Below are positions 40,230 to 49,342 of a stretch of 64,000 bases of DNA, in pieces. The translations under genes and the position numbers were made by a program. Origin of the DNA: Candidatus Omnitrophota bacterium (lineage in GTDB: Bacteria; Omnitrophota; Gorgyraeia; 2-01-FULL-45-10); the NCBI GenBank assembly GCA_041650805.1, contig JBAZKM010000006.1, forward strand, positions 62,001 through 126,000, given 5' to 3'. Numbering within the stretch: position 1 is the first letter of the stretch; every line of letters begins with the position of its first letter. The notes below the pieces were generated by a model. It ran no database searches, had not been told where the DNA came from, and was given only the letters and a program-made list of their open reading frames with translations.

Positions 40230-40862
40230 ATGCCGGCAATGATCTTATTCTCCACTTTAGTCACAGCATACCTTATGGTAATAGCCAAAAGGGTGCCTTC
40301 TCTGATCCGGTCTTTCCGGTATCAGTCATTTTTTCTTTTCGTGATGACCTTAACGGCCGGTTTTTCGGAAAGGCATATGGATCTCTATTTTGTAGCGGCC
40401 CTCATCCTGGTCCTGAAGGTATTCATAATACCGCATTTCCTGTGCCTGACAGCAAAGAGGATAAATGTAGATGAAAATCTCGGACTATTTGTGAACCCGC
40501 AGCTTTCGTTGATCACGGCGCTTGCGCTCACTTATTGCTCATGGGTCCTTTCCAGGGCCGTTACGTCCGGCAGCGGCTATCCGTGGATCGCGATCACGGT
40601 CAGCTTCTCCACGGTCTTTATCGGCGCGTTCCTTATGGTATCGCGCATGAAGGCATTTGCTCAGGTAGCGGGCCTGCTTGTCATGGAGAACGGGATCTTT
40701 CTTCTGGCCTCGTCTATCTCCGGCGGCATGCCTTTTTTTGTCGAGATCGCCGTATTTTTTGACGTCTTTATCAGCGTCATCGTCATGGGGCTTTTTGTAT
40801 ACAGGATCAACAAGCTGTTTACGCATATCGATGTAAATAAACTTTCACAATTAAGGTGGTAA
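40230..40862 (+). CDS. Hyf/Ehr complex HyfE-like membrane subunit
   Basis: The 210-residue membrane protein has about six helices and the HyfE-type motifs IPHFLCLTAKRINVDENLGLFVNPQLSL (in parts, near residue 70) and MENGIFLLASSISGGMPFFVEIAVFFDVFISVIVMG (in parts). HyfE combines features of the complex I NuoJ/NuoK region. It has a glutamate in the last helices but no redox centre. It lies 1 bp after the NuoH-like gene and 8 bp before the next antiporter-like gene. Confidence 0.88.
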   Translation: MPAMILFSTLVTAYLMVIAKRVPSLIRSFRYQSFFLFVMTLTAGFSERHMDLYFVAALILVLKVFIIPHFLCLTAKRINVDENLGLFVNPQLSLITALALTYCSWVLSRAVTSGSGYPWIAITVSFSTVFIGAFLMVSRMKAFAQVAGLLVMENGIFLLASSISGGMPFFVEIAVFFDVFISVIVMGLFVYRINKLFTHIDVNKLSQLRW

Positions 40863-40870
40863 GGTAATTT

Positions 40871-42328
40871 ATGCATATATCCCTGATCCTGGGCATCCCT
40901 ATTTTACTTGCTGCAGGAGCCCCTTTTTTAAGGCGGCATAAGGCGTTCGGGGTGATCAATGCCCTCGGATATCTTGCGGTATTATCTGCCAGCATACTTC
41001 TTTTGATGAAGGTCATCGTATCGGGCGGTGTGATCTCTCATCCTGGTTTTATATACATAGACGGTCTCGGCGCGTTCTTCATTTTTGTCACCTCGGTTAT
41101 CGCGTTTGCGGCAGCGCTTTATTCGATCGGCTATATAGAAAGGGAGAAGGAGATGGGGATAATATCGGATAAGAGGTCCGGCGCATATTATCTGCTCTTC
41201 AACCTGTTCTGTTTTTCTATGCTTGTCGTTCCATCGGTAAATAATCTGGGGATGCTCTGGGTCGCCATCGAAATGACCACGCTTATTTCAGCGTTCCTGG
41301 TAGGGTTTTACAACAGCAAAGAATCTGTAGAGGCAGCATGGAAATACATAATCATCTGTTCGGTGGGCATCGTCTTCGCGCTTTTAGGCACGATACTTTT
41401 CTCTTATGCCTTTTCCGTTTCGGGAGGCATAAAGAGCCTGGACTGGTCCGATATTGCCGCCGGCGCGGGTATGATGGACAAAAACATACTTAAACTCGCT
41501 TTCATTTTTATCCTGGTGGGGTACGGGACGAAAGCAGGGTTGGCCCCTATGCATACATGGCTGCCGGATGCGCATAGCCAGGCGGTGGCGCCCATAAGCG
41601 CGCTTCTTTCCGGGGTCCTGCTGAAGACGGCGATATATGCCATCTTAAGGTTCGGCATGATCGTGATAAAGAGCGTGGGGTTCCAGTATTTCGGCAATCT
41701 GATGATCTTATTGGGATTGATCTCCCTGTTGATATCAAGCGGCTTCATCCTGGTCCAGAAAGACCTTAAACGGCTTCTTGCCTACAGCAGCATCGAACAC
41801 GTGGGGATAATCTCTATCGGTTTTGGTTTGGGCGCGCCGCTGGCCGCGGCCGGGGCGCTATTGCACGTTTTCAACCATGCGGTTACGAAGTCGCTTATGT
41901 TTTTCGGGGCAGGGAATATCGTAGGTGCTTACCAGAAACATAATATGAACTCTATCCGCGGCGTGATAGCTGCGCGGCCGTTTACGGGCATCATGACGCT
42001 CCTGGGAATGTTTGCCCTGATCGGGACCCCGCCGTTCTCGATATTCGTCAGCGAGATGATGATAATCATCGCCGCGTTCGTTAACGGCTCATATCTGGCG
42101 GCCGGCTCGCTCTTAATATTGTTAGCGGTCATTTTCGGCGCCTTCATCTACCATTTCGGAGAGATGCTTTTTGGTAACCCCCCCAAGGGGATGGCGATGA
42201 AGGGGGAACCGTTGAGCGGAAAACTGGCGTTCATATTCCTGTTCTTTCAGATATGCGCATCGGGCGCCGCGGTCTTATTCATTAAAAAGGACCTGTTATG
42301 GATCACTCAGAGATTATTTCAGGTATAA
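40871..42328 (+). CDS. Hyf/Ehr complex NuoN/M-like antiporter subunit (HyfF type)
   Basis: The 485-residue protein has about 14 helices and a full antiporter-like core: WVAIEMTTLISAFLVGFYN (Glu), GYGTKAGLAPMHTWLPDAHSQAVAPISALLSGVLLKT (in parts, Lys), KDLKRLLAYSSIEHVGI and FNHAVTKSLMFFGAGN. It is the second ion-translocating subunit, as in Hyf and related complexes. It overlaps the catalytic large-subunit gene by 31 bp. Two such pumps in one complex imply more than one ion moved per turnover. Confidence 0.92.
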   Translation: MHISLILGIPILLAAGAPFLRRHKAFGVINALGYLAVLSASILLLMKVIVSGGVISHPGFIYIDGLGAFFIFVTSVIAFAAALYSIGYIEREKEMGIISDKRSGAYYLLFNLFCFSMLVVPSVNNLGMLWVAIEMTTLISAFLVGFYNSKESVEAAWKYIIICSVGIVFALLGTILFSYAFSVSGGIKSLDWSDIAAGAGMMDKNILKLAFIFILVGYGTKAGLAPMHTWLPDAHSQAVAPISALLSGVLLKTAIYAILRFGMIVIKSVGFQYFGNLMILLGLISLLISSGFILVQKDLKRLLAYSSIEHVGIISIGFGLGAPLAAAGALLHVFNHAVTKSLMFFGAGNIVGAYQKHNMNSIRGVIAARPFTGIMTLLGMFALIGTPPFSIFVSEMMIIIAAFVNGSYLAAGSLLILLAVIFGAFIYHFGEMLFGNPPKGMAMKGEPLSGKLAFIFLFFQICASGAAVLFIKKDLLWITQRLFQV

Positions 42329-43875
42329 AGAAGAGATTCCCGGGTTTTGAGGCGGATTCAGTATTGCAGGACCGTCCGGATGAGGTCTCTATCAAGGTCA
42401 CCCCGCGGGCCTTTAAAGATACCTGTCTGGCATTGCATAAGTCGCTCTCTTCTCCGGTGATGATGCTCTTTGCGCTTGATGAGCGGGAAAAAAGGGGCGT
42501 ATTCGCGGTCAACGCCGTATTCGTGAATTTTAAGAGAGGGCAGTGGGTCATCGTGAAGATGGATATCCCGCAGGAGAACCCCTCCTTCGATTCGCTGGCG
42601 AAGACCATACATTCAGCGACCCTCTTTGAACGCGAGATACGGGAGATGTTCGGCATCGAGCCGACGGGCCATCCCTACCCGAAGAGGATGCGTCTGCATG
42701 ATGAAGTCAGCGCCGGAGGAAATTATCCTTTACGTAAAGATTTCCGGAAGATGGAGCATGGCGATCTAAGCGAGTATAAGTTCGACAGGGTAGAAGGGGA
42801 GGGAATATTTGAGATCCCGGTCGGGCCGGTACACGCAGGAATAATAGGCCCGGGCCATTTCAGGTTCAGCGTTGCCGGAGAACCGATAATAAATCTGGAG
42901 ATAAGGCTTGGATTCACGCATCGGGGTGTGGAGAAACTCTTTGAAGGCAAGCGCTGTACTGACGCGATCCTGCTGTCGGAATGTGTCTCCGGCGACTCAA
43001 GCTTTGCGCATAGCCTTGCTTTTACCATGGCTGCAGAGAAGATCTCCGGTATATCGGTCCCCGCCCGGGCGGCTTACTTAAGAGGTATTTTCCTGGAGCT
43101 CGAGCGCATGTATAATCATGCAAATGACATCGGCGGCATAGCAGTCGACGTGGGGTTCAGCTTTCCCTCTGCCTACGCCTCGATCATCAAAGAGGCGATC
43201 CTGCAATTGAACGGTAAGATAACCGGTAACAGGTACCTGAAAAGGGTTAATACGTTAGGAGGTGTACTGGCGGATATTGACGGGACCAAAGAAGAGATAC
43301 TCCTCGATTCTCTCAGGCGGATAAGGCGTGATTTTGATGAGCTGGTCAGGATATTATACTCCAGCGTCTCTTTTATGGACAGGGTGGATACCACGGGAGT
43401 TCTGCGCAGGAAGACCGCCGAGGACCTTGGCGTTATCGGCCTCGTAGCCCGCGCTTCAGGCATCCCCGCGGACCTGAGGAACTATTTTCCCGGGGTGTAT
43501 AAAGAGGCCGGGTTTAAGATGGCAACAGAGGGTCCGGGAGATGTACTGGCCAGGCTGCGGGTAAGGGTCGCTGAATTCGAAGAATCATGCCGCTTGATCG
43601 AAGAATTCGCGGCAAAGCTTGATGAGGGCGGGATATCAGGGACAGGAGAGAGGCCGAAAGAAGGCAGCGCACTGGGTTACGCGGAAGGGTGGCGGGGGCC
43701 GGTTTTGTACTGGCTTAAGACCGATCCTGCGGGTTTGGTCGAAAGGTGCAAGATAGTCGACCCGTCTTTTTTGAACTGGCAGGGGCTGTCGTATGCAGTA
43801 CTGGGAAATATCATCCCCGATTTTCCGCTTTGTAACAAAAGTTTCGATCTATCTTATTCAGGGAATGACCTATAG
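42298..43875 (+). CDS. Ehr large subunit (NuoC/D or HyfG-like) without nickel ligands
   Basis: The 525-residue protein joins an N-terminal NuoC-like domain (EREIREMFGIEPTGHPYPKRM) to a NuoD/hydrogenase-large-subunit domain (GPVHAGIIGPGHFRF, THRGVEKLFEG, ERMYNHANDIGG). In [NiFe] hydrogenases, two CxxC pairs hold the metals. Here the first site reads CVSGDSSFAHS, with serines at 231 and 234 where the cysteines should be. The C-terminal DPCxxC site reads DLSYSGND, with Ser519 and Gly522. All four ligands are lost, so it cannot be a hydrogenase. It matches the energy-converting hydrogenase-related (Ehr) group, whose substrate is unknown. A strong AAAGGA site precedes the ATG. Confidence 0.9.
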   Translation: MDHSEIISGIKKRFPGFEADSVLQDRPDEVSIKVTPRAFKDTCLALHKSLSSPVMMLFALDEREKRGVFAVNAVFVNFKRGQWVIVKMDIPQENPSFDSLAKTIHSATLFEREIREMFGIEPTGHPYPKRMRLHDEVSAGGNYPLRKDFRKMEHGDLSEYKFDRVEGEGIFEIPVGPVHAGIIGPGHFRFSVAGEPIINLEIRLGFTHRGVEKLFEGKRCTDAILLSECVSGDSSFAHSLAFTMAAEKISGISVPARAAYLRGIFLELERMYNHANDIGGIAVDVGFSFPSAYASIIKEAILQLNGKITGNRYLKRVNTLGGVLADIDGTKEEILLDSLRRIRRDFDELVRILYSSVSFMDRVDTTGVLRRKTAEDLGVIGLVARASGIPADLRNYFPGVYKEAGFKMATEGPGDVLARLRVRVAEFEESCRLIEEFAAKLDEGGISGTGERPKEGSALGYAEGWRGPVLYWLKTDPAGLVERCKIVDPSFLNWQGLSYAVLGNIIPDFPLCNKSFDLSYSGNDL

Positions 43876-43878
43876 GCC

Positions 43879-44400
43879 ATGATATATATACTGAAGAACA
43901 GGATCCTGAAAGGCGTCGTCACCAGACATATCGAGCCGGGGCTGTCCGGAGATATAGAGGAGGCAGGTCCTGAATTGAGGTCTTTGATACGGAAAAGATT
44001 CGGCAGGTCCCTCCATATACGGGAAGTCGACACGGGTTCCTGCGGGGCATGTGAATCGGAGATCATTTCGGCAAATAACCCGGTCTATGACCTGCAGCGG
44101 TTCGGCATCAATTTCGTCGCTTCGCCCCGCCACGCCGACTGCCTTTTAGTGACGGGACCCGTATCGAGAAATATGCTCATGGCCCTCAAGAAGACCTATG
44201 AGGCCATGCCCGAGCCGAAATTTGTCATCACCTGCGGGGATTGTGCCATTGACGGAGGACCGTTCAAAGGTTCTTATTATATAACAGGCCCGGTAAAGGA
44301 TATCCTCCCAGTTGCCCTGCATATACCGGGTTGCCCTCCGGGTCCGCTTACGATCATAAGATCATTACTGGCCTTTCTAAGAGAACCTCCCAAAAATTAA
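43879..44400 (+). CDS. Ehr small subunit (NuoB/HyfI-like), 4Fe-4S
   Basis: The 173-residue protein keeps the NuoB/HyfI cluster site: SCGACESEI near residue 53, a cysteine in ITCGDCAIDGGPF near 116, and IPGCPPGPL near 150. It should hold the proximal 4Fe-4S cluster, next to the quinone or substrate site. A 50-residue N-terminal tail is present. It is the last gene of the run; no ferredoxin-like (HyfA, HyfH) subunit follows, so the electron input partner is not visible. Hydrogenase maturation genes are also absent. Confidence 0.9.
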   Translation: MIYILKNRILKGVVTRHIEPGLSGDIEEAGPELRSLIRKRFGRSLHIREVDTGSCGACESEIISANNPVYDLQRFGINFVASPRHADCLLVTGPVSRNMLMALKKTYEAMPEPKFVITCGDCAIDGGPFKGSYYITGPVKDILPVALHIPGCPPGPLTIIRSLLAFLREPPKN

Positions 44401-44552
44401 CCTCAGCCAACTCATCATCCCTTTCTGCCGGGGGGAGTTTATCCTATAACATACCATGGGTGGAGATAGAAAGTAGTGGCAGCAACCGTTCTCTTGTAGT
44501 AAGATAATCGCTGGTCGTATATTTTCAAGCAAGAAAAGGAGCCGGGGCCCGG

Positions 44553-45365
44553 ATGAAAAAGAGAGAGATAGATGTCTATAAGCTTTTGAAAAGGGTCAGG
44601 GATGAGAAGCCGCTGGTACACCACCTGACCAACTGGGTCACCATATATGACTGCGCCAATATCGTCAAGTTACTGGGCGGCTCTCCTGTCATGGCCCATG
44701 CCAGGGAAGAGGCAGGCGAGATGTCAGCCATATCCTCCGGGCTCGTCCTGAATATCGGCACGCTCACCCCGGAATTCGTGGAGGCGATGAAAGTTGCCGC
44801 CAGGAGCGCCAATACGAAAGGTATACCGGTGCTGCTGGATGCCTGCGGCGCGGGGGCGACGCGCTTAAGGGATGAGAAATGCTTTGAATTGATCAAAGAG
44901 GTGAGAATAGATATATTAAAGGGTAACGCCTCCGAAATAGCCAGGCTCTCCGGAGAGGATATACGCACAAAGGGGGTCGATGCGGCTTCCGTCGATAGCG
45001 ATAAGGCGGGCCTGGCCCATAAGCTCGCGGGAAAATTAAGCTGCACCGTGGTCATAACGGGCAAAGAGGATATCGTAGCGGATAAGAATAGGCTATATCT
45101 TATAAGGAACGGAGATCCCGTGATGGCCGATATCGTAGGCACGGGCTGCATGGCCGCCTCAGTGATAGGTACTTTTGCCGCAGTCGAGCCAGACCTGAGT
45201 TTAGCCGCGGCATCCGGCCTTGTCTGTTTTGAGGTCGCCGCGGAGGTCGCCGCCAAGGGTTGTCCGGGCCCGGGGTCTTTTAAGCAAAGGCTTTTTGACG
45301 CCATTTTTAAGCTCGATGAGAAAGCGGTCCGGACGATGCAGAAGGTAATGGTGGAGGAGAAGTAA
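44553..45365 (+). CDS. thiM: hydroxyethylthiazole kinase
   Basis: The 270-residue kinase phosphorylates the thiazole alcohol for thiamine salvage. PLVHHLTNWVTIYDCANI near residue 20, MAHAREEAGEM, LDACGAGATRLR (a GxGAT substrate motif), ILKGNASEI and the catalytic GTGCMAASVIGTF near 195 are all present. Unlike Thi4 at 16.6 kb, I find no TPP riboswitch in the 150 bases before it. The start ATG has AAAGGAGC. It shares a TAATG stop/start overlap with the histidine kinase, which is an unexpected coupling. Confidence 0.93.
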   Translation: MKKREIDVYKLLKRVRDEKPLVHHLTNWVTIYDCANIVKLLGGSPVMAHAREEAGEMSAISSGLVLNIGTLTPEFVEAMKVAARSANTKGIPVLLDACGAGATRLRDEKCFELIKEVRIDILKGNASEIARLSGEDIRTKGVDAASVDSDKAGLAHKLAGKLSCTVVITGKEDIVADKNRLYLIRNGDPVMADIVGTGCMAASVIGTFAAVEPDLSLAAASGLVCFEVAAEVAAKGCPGPGSFKQRLFDAIFKLDEKAVRTMQKVMVEEK

Positions 45366-47470
45366 TGGCGAGATCGAAGGACGGAAAGATCATCAGGGCG
45401 GCCGGAGGTATCAGGAAGAAGATAACGGTGGCTATATGTTTGTCTATACTGGCCCTCCTTATCATAGGGGTCTCCCTGGGGTATATGTGGGCATTTGTCC
45501 TGATGCGCAATACCGTCGGGGATGACCATGAGAAGATGGCGGCGATCCTGGCGTCCGGCATTGGCGATATTATAGAACATCGCGTGGAGACCATGGAAGG
45601 GTATGCGAGCGATATCGTATGGGTTAACGCCGCAGACGAGAAGAACCTCATGTATAGAGATATGGATACAGAGACCATGCGGCGATATTTTTCGGATATG
45701 GATATAAAGTGGACGGACGGTTCTCCGGAAGACCCCCTGGTGAAAGATATCCTCGATAACGGGGTCTCCGAAGAGTTAAAGGCCATAACCGAGAAAGACA
45801 GGACCGTCGCGGAGATCTTCATTACCGATGCGCGGGGCGGTCTCGTAGCGGCTTCGGAAAAGACGAGCGATTTTTATCAGGCCGATGAAAGGTGGTGGCA
45901 GAAGGCATACAACGGCGGGAGAGGAGATATGTTCTTGGGGGATGTCGAATATGACAAATCTTCCGGTGTCATGAGCATAACTTTTGCCGCGCCCATGGTC
46001 AAAGACGGAAGGGTCGTCGGGATATGCAAGGCAGTTTTAAATTTTGAATTCTTCATCAAACCGTTAAAGAAAGTGAAGATAGGCAAGAGCGGGCATGTAT
46101 CCCTTATAGATAAAGAAGGGAAGATATTGTTCCATGAGGGCATGAGGCCGTACGAACGAAAGATCCTGAGCGGGGAGAAGGTCGGTTTGATGATCGGCGC
46201 GAAGAAGAGATGGGACATCATCACCGCCAACGCTATCCATGTCAAACCCGTCTTTACCGCGTGGGCTAAGGTCGAAGAGCCGCTTTTAGAAAAGGAAGGG
46301 ATCTCGTGGCTGCTCCTTATCTCTCAGGACCGGGAAGAGGTCTTCCGGCCGCTCTATGCCCTGATCTTCCAGGGGATGGTCATCTCGATATTTCTCATAT
46401 TGATAATCATACCGGTAGGGTATAGTTTAGGGGCGGGTATAGTGGAGCCCATAAGAAAGTTACAGGACGCCACGGCGCGTATCGCCGCGGGGTCGCTCGA
46501 TCACAGGGTCGACCTGAAGACGGGAGATGAGCTGGAAGACCTTGCGGATTCTTTCAATAAGATGACCGACTATCTGCGGAAGAGCACCACTTCCATAAAA
46601 AATTTGAACGCAGAGATCGCCGAGCGTAAGAGGATAGGGGATGAGCTGCGCAGGGCATTGGAAGAAGAGGTCAGGTCGCGCGAAATAATGACTAGCATGC
46701 TGGAGGACAATAGCCAGATAAGGGAGAGGCTGGAGAAGAGCATACGGGAGTTACAGGACACCCAGAACCAGCTTATACAGGCGGAGAAGATGGAGGCCAT
46801 CGGCAGGATGGCGAGCGGCGTGGCCCACGAAGTGAAGAACCCGCTGGGGATAATATTGCAGGGCATAGACTATCTTGAGATGGTGCTGCCCGCGGATAAT
46901 AAAGACAACCGTGAAACGCTCCAGATGATGAGAAAGGGGGTCATGAGGGCCGATGGGATCGTTCGCGCGCTTCTCGATTTCGCGCGGGCCGAAAAGCTGA
47001 ATGCGATGCCGCAGGACATCAATGCTGTTATCGAAAGCTCTATCATCTCGGTCGGACACAGGCTCAAGTCTGCCGGCATAGAAGTTGTCAGGGAGATGAA
47101 GGATGGTTTGCCGGATGCCCTTATAGACGCAGGGAAAGTGGAACAGGTGTTAATAAATTTACTGAATAATGCGGCGGATGCTATGCAGAGAGGCGGGAAG
47201 CTCTATGTCCGGTCATACCAGTCGGCGGCAGGGAAGGCCGGCGGCAAAGGTTCTATAGTCGTGGAGGTGGAAGATACAGGTGCCGGTATGGACGAAGGGG
47301 TTAAGGGGAAGATATTCGAGCCGTTCTTCACCACGAAAGACCGCACGCAGGGGACAGGCCTCGGCCTTTCGATCGCGAAGAGCATAGTCGACCTCCATAA
47401 CGGTTCGATAAATGTTGAGAGCCATAAGGGCAAAGGGACAAAGGTCACCCTGGCATTCAGGTCATCATGA
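45365..47470 (+). CDS. sensor histidine kinase with Cache-type domain
   Basis: The 701-residue protein has a membrane helix at about 18-43, an extracytoplasmic double-Cache-like domain of about 280 residues (VAEIFITDARGGLVAASEKTSDF in parts, GKSGHVSLIDKEGKILFH), and a second helix at about 330-355. A HAMP domain (GAGIVEPIRKLQDATARIAAGSLDHRV in parts), a coiled coil, HisKA with the phospho-acceptor in SGVAHEVKNPLGIIL, and HATPase with LLNNAADAM, DTGAGMD and GTGLGLSIAKSIV follow. It looks fully active. No response regulator lies beside it, so it is an orphan kinase. Start overlaps the thiM stop by one base. Confidence 0.92.
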   Translation: MARSKDGKIIRAAGGIRKKITVAICLSILALLIIGVSLGYMWAFVLMRNTVGDDHEKMAAILASGIGDIIEHRVETMEGYASDIVWVNAADEKNLMYRDMDTETMRRYFSDMDIKWTDGSPEDPLVKDILDNGVSEELKAITEKDRTVAEIFITDARGGLVAASEKTSDFYQADERWWQKAYNGGRGDMFLGDVEYDKSSGVMSITFAAPMVKDGRVVGICKAVLNFEFFIKPLKKVKIGKSGHVSLIDKEGKILFHEGMRPYERKILSGEKVGLMIGAKKRWDIITANAIHVKPVFTAWAKVEEPLLEKEGISWLLLISQDREEVFRPLYALIFQGMVISIFLILIIIPVGYSLGAGIVEPIRKLQDATARIAAGSLDHRVDLKTGDELEDLADSFNKMTDYLRKSTTSIKNLNAEIAERKRIGDELRRALEEEVRSREIMTSMLEDNSQIRERLEKSIRELQDTQNQLIQAEKMEAIGRMASGVAHEVKNPLGIILQGIDYLEMVLPADNKDNRETLQMMRKGVMRADGIVRALLDFARAEKLNAMPQDINAVIESSIISVGHRLKSAGIEVVREMKDGLPDALIDAGKVEQVLINLLNNAADAMQRGGKLYVRSYQSAAGKAGGKGSIVVEVEDTGAGMDEGVKGKIFEPFFTTKDRTQGTGLGLSIAKSIVDLHNGSINVESHKGKGTKVTLAFRSS

Positions 47471-47502
47471 GGTAAGGGCGGTAGATAAGGCGCCGTTGCC
47501 GG

Positions 47503-47532
47503 TTGACTGTGAAGAATATTTCGTTGTATAAT
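47503..47532 (+). promoter_or_regulatory. promoter for the AsmA-like gene
   Basis: TTGACT (47503-47508) and TATAAT (47527-47532) lie 18 bases apart, 30 bases before the ATG at 47562, with GGGAGG as the ribosome-binding site. Confidence 0.6.
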
Positions 47533-47561
47533 GTGACCATGAGAGCGGGAAGGGAGGCGTT

Positions 47562-48419
47562 ATGATGAAAAAATATCTGACCATAGCGGCGGTTGTGGCT
47601 GTTGCGATCATCGCATTGGCATTTGCCAAAGATATGATAATAAAGATATCGGTAGAAAAGGGCGTAGAACTTGTTACGGGCCTCAGACTTAACATAGGCA
47701 GCATGAGCGCAGGGGTCCTCAGGCCGGTAGTCGACATCAGGAACCTCAGACTATTAAACCCCCCTGCCTTTCCGGACAGGACCATGATCGACATGCCCGA
47801 GATTTACGTCAAATATGACCTTCCGGCCATAATGGGCGGCAAGATACACCTTCCGGAGGTACGCCTTGCGCTTAAGGAGTTCATCGTTGTGAAGAACGCA
47901 AAAGGCGAACTTAACCTCGATGCCTTAAGGACGGTGCAGGCCCAGAAAGAGGGCAAGGCGCCTTCCCAGGAGGCGCCCGGCAAGGCCCCGGGAATAAAGA
48001 TAGACTCTCTCAAGCTCAGCATAGGGAAGGTCATCTATAAAGATTACTCAAGAGGCGGCGCGCCGGACGTGAAAGAGTTCAACATTAACCTGAACGAGAG
48101 TTATACGAACATCGACGATCCGTATACGCTTGCAAGTCTTATAGTCGTAAAGGCATTGATGAACACGTCTATCGCCTCGCTTACAAATTTTGACCTAAAC
48201 GGATTGCAGGGTACCGTAGGAGGCACCCTCGCCGGCGCTCATAAGATAGCATCATCGGCAATGTCCACAGCGCAGACGACCATAGCGACCACCCAGAAGA
48301 CGGCAACCCATGCTGCCGCAACGGTGACCGATACGGCGAAGAAGGCACAGGATACCGTGACGCAGACCGCAGACGCGGTGAAAGATATATTTAAGAATCC
48401 CTTCGGTTCCGGTGAATAA
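47562..48419 (+). CDS. short AsmA-like exported protein
   Basis: The 285-residue product has an N-terminal membrane anchor (TIAAVVAVAIIALAFA) and an AsmA-like start (ISVEKGVELVTGLRLNIGSMSAGVLRPVVDIRNLRLLNP, in parts; KYDLPAIMGGKIHLPEVRL). It ends in a threonine/alanine-rich helical tail (about residues 220-280, repeats like AAATVTDTAKKAQDT). AsmA-type proteins are thought to help lipid traffic between the membranes. It is shorter than typical AsmA (about 600). ATG codons at 47562 and 47565 are both possible. The tail resembles phasin or surface helices. Confidence 0.65.
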   Translation: MMKKYLTIAAVVAVAIIALAFAKDMIIKISVEKGVELVTGLRLNIGSMSAGVLRPVVDIRNLRLLNPPAFPDRTMIDMPEIYVKYDLPAIMGGKIHLPEVRLALKEFIVVKNAKGELNLDALRTVQAQKEGKAPSQEAPGKAPGIKIDSLKLSIGKVIYKDYSRGGAPDVKEFNINLNESYTNIDDPYTLASLIVVKALMNTSIASLTNFDLNGLQGTVGGTLAGAHKIASSAMSTAQTTIATTQKTATHAAATVTDTAKKAQDTVTQTADAVKDIFKNPFGSGE

Positions 48420-48445
48420 ACAATATAAGAGACCTCTATCAGGTT

Positions 48446-49342
48446 ATGGGCAATCCCAGGATCTTTATCCTTCCCCCGTTTATCATATTGGCAGTTCAGC
48501 TATTTTTTATCTGCCCGTCTGCCGTTAGCGAGGCGGATACCGGGACGGTCGATGTGGTAGCGTCGTTCTATCCCATGTACATCATGGCCATCAACGTCTG
48601 TAAAGACGTCCCCGGCGTTACCGTAACGAACCTCACACCGTCCGCATCCGGCTGCCTGCACGATTATTCGATCACGACCGATGATATGAAACGGCTGGAG
48701 GGAGCGGAGATATTCGTCGCGAACGGCGCGGGTATGGAACCGTTCATGGATAAGGTCATATCCAGATATCCTTCTATGAAGACCGTCCGATTGGCCGACG
48801 GCATCCCTTTGATCAGGGACCAGGGCGGCGAAGAGGATAACCCGCATCTCTGGGTCAGTATATCCGATGCCATGCTTCAGGTCAAGAGCCTCGGTAAGGC
48901 CATGGAGACGTTCGATCCGGGACATAAGGAGCTGTATCGCAGTAATACCGACGGATATCTGGCGAAATTGGACGCCCTGAGGTCCCGCATGCAGTCGGAA
49001 CTCGCCCCGTTCAGGGGCAGGAAGATAGTCACGTTCCATGAAGCGTTCCGGTATTTTGCCGGGGAATTCGGCCTGGAGATAGCCGCCGTAGTAGAACGTG
49101 AACCCGGCAGCGCCCCGGGTTCTAAAGAGCTGGCCGAAACGATAGATCTTATCAAAGAGAACGGCGTGAAGGTCCTCTTCAGCGAACCTCAATATCCGGC
49201 AAGTGCCGCTGACACAATAGCCAGGGAGACCGGCGCGACTGTCTATATGCTCGACCCGGCCGTGACCGGCCCGGACGATCCGGACGCCTATCTTAATATA
49301 ATGGAAGAGAACCTCGCTACCCTTAAGAAGGCCTTATCGTGA
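48446..49342 (+). CDS. metal ABC transporter substrate-binding protein (ZnuA/PsaA type)
   Basis: The 298-residue product has a signal peptide and the cluster A-I pattern. VVASFYPMYIMAINV starts the mature part; histidines lie in GCLHDYS (about residue 72) and NPHLWVS (about 133), and a third in VTFHEAFRYFAGEFG (about 197). An acidic ligand near MLDPA follows. It binds divalent metal in the periplasm. The histidine-rich loop of typical ZnuA is absent, so zinc is not certain; manganese, iron or nickel are possible. The ATPase gene overlaps it by 4 bp. Confidence 0.85.
   Translation: MGNPRIFILPPFIILAVQLFFICPSAVSEADTGTVDVVASFYPMYIMAINVCKDVPGVTVTNLTPSASGCLHDYSITTDDMKRLEGAEIFVANGAGMEPFMDKVISRYPSMKTVRLADGIPLIRDQGGEEDNPHLWVSISDAMLQVKSLGKAMETFDPGHKELYRSNTDGYLAKLDALRSRMQSELAPFRGRKIVTFHEAFRYFAGEFGLEIAAVVEREPGSAPGSKELAETIDLIKENGVKVLFSEPQYPASAADTIARETGATVYMLDPAVTGPDDPDAYLNIMEENLATLKKALS

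Noticed and set aside
42298..43875. Possible [NiFe] hydrogenase large subunit
   Set aside because: Both metal-binding CxxC sites are replaced by serine or glycine, and no maturation genes are present, so a hydrogenase call is not justified.
44576..45580. Open frame of 334 codons on the minus strand, opposite thiM and the kinase start
   Set aside because: thiM is unambiguous on the plus strand; the antisense product has no domain pattern and is serine-rich as expected of an antisense frame.
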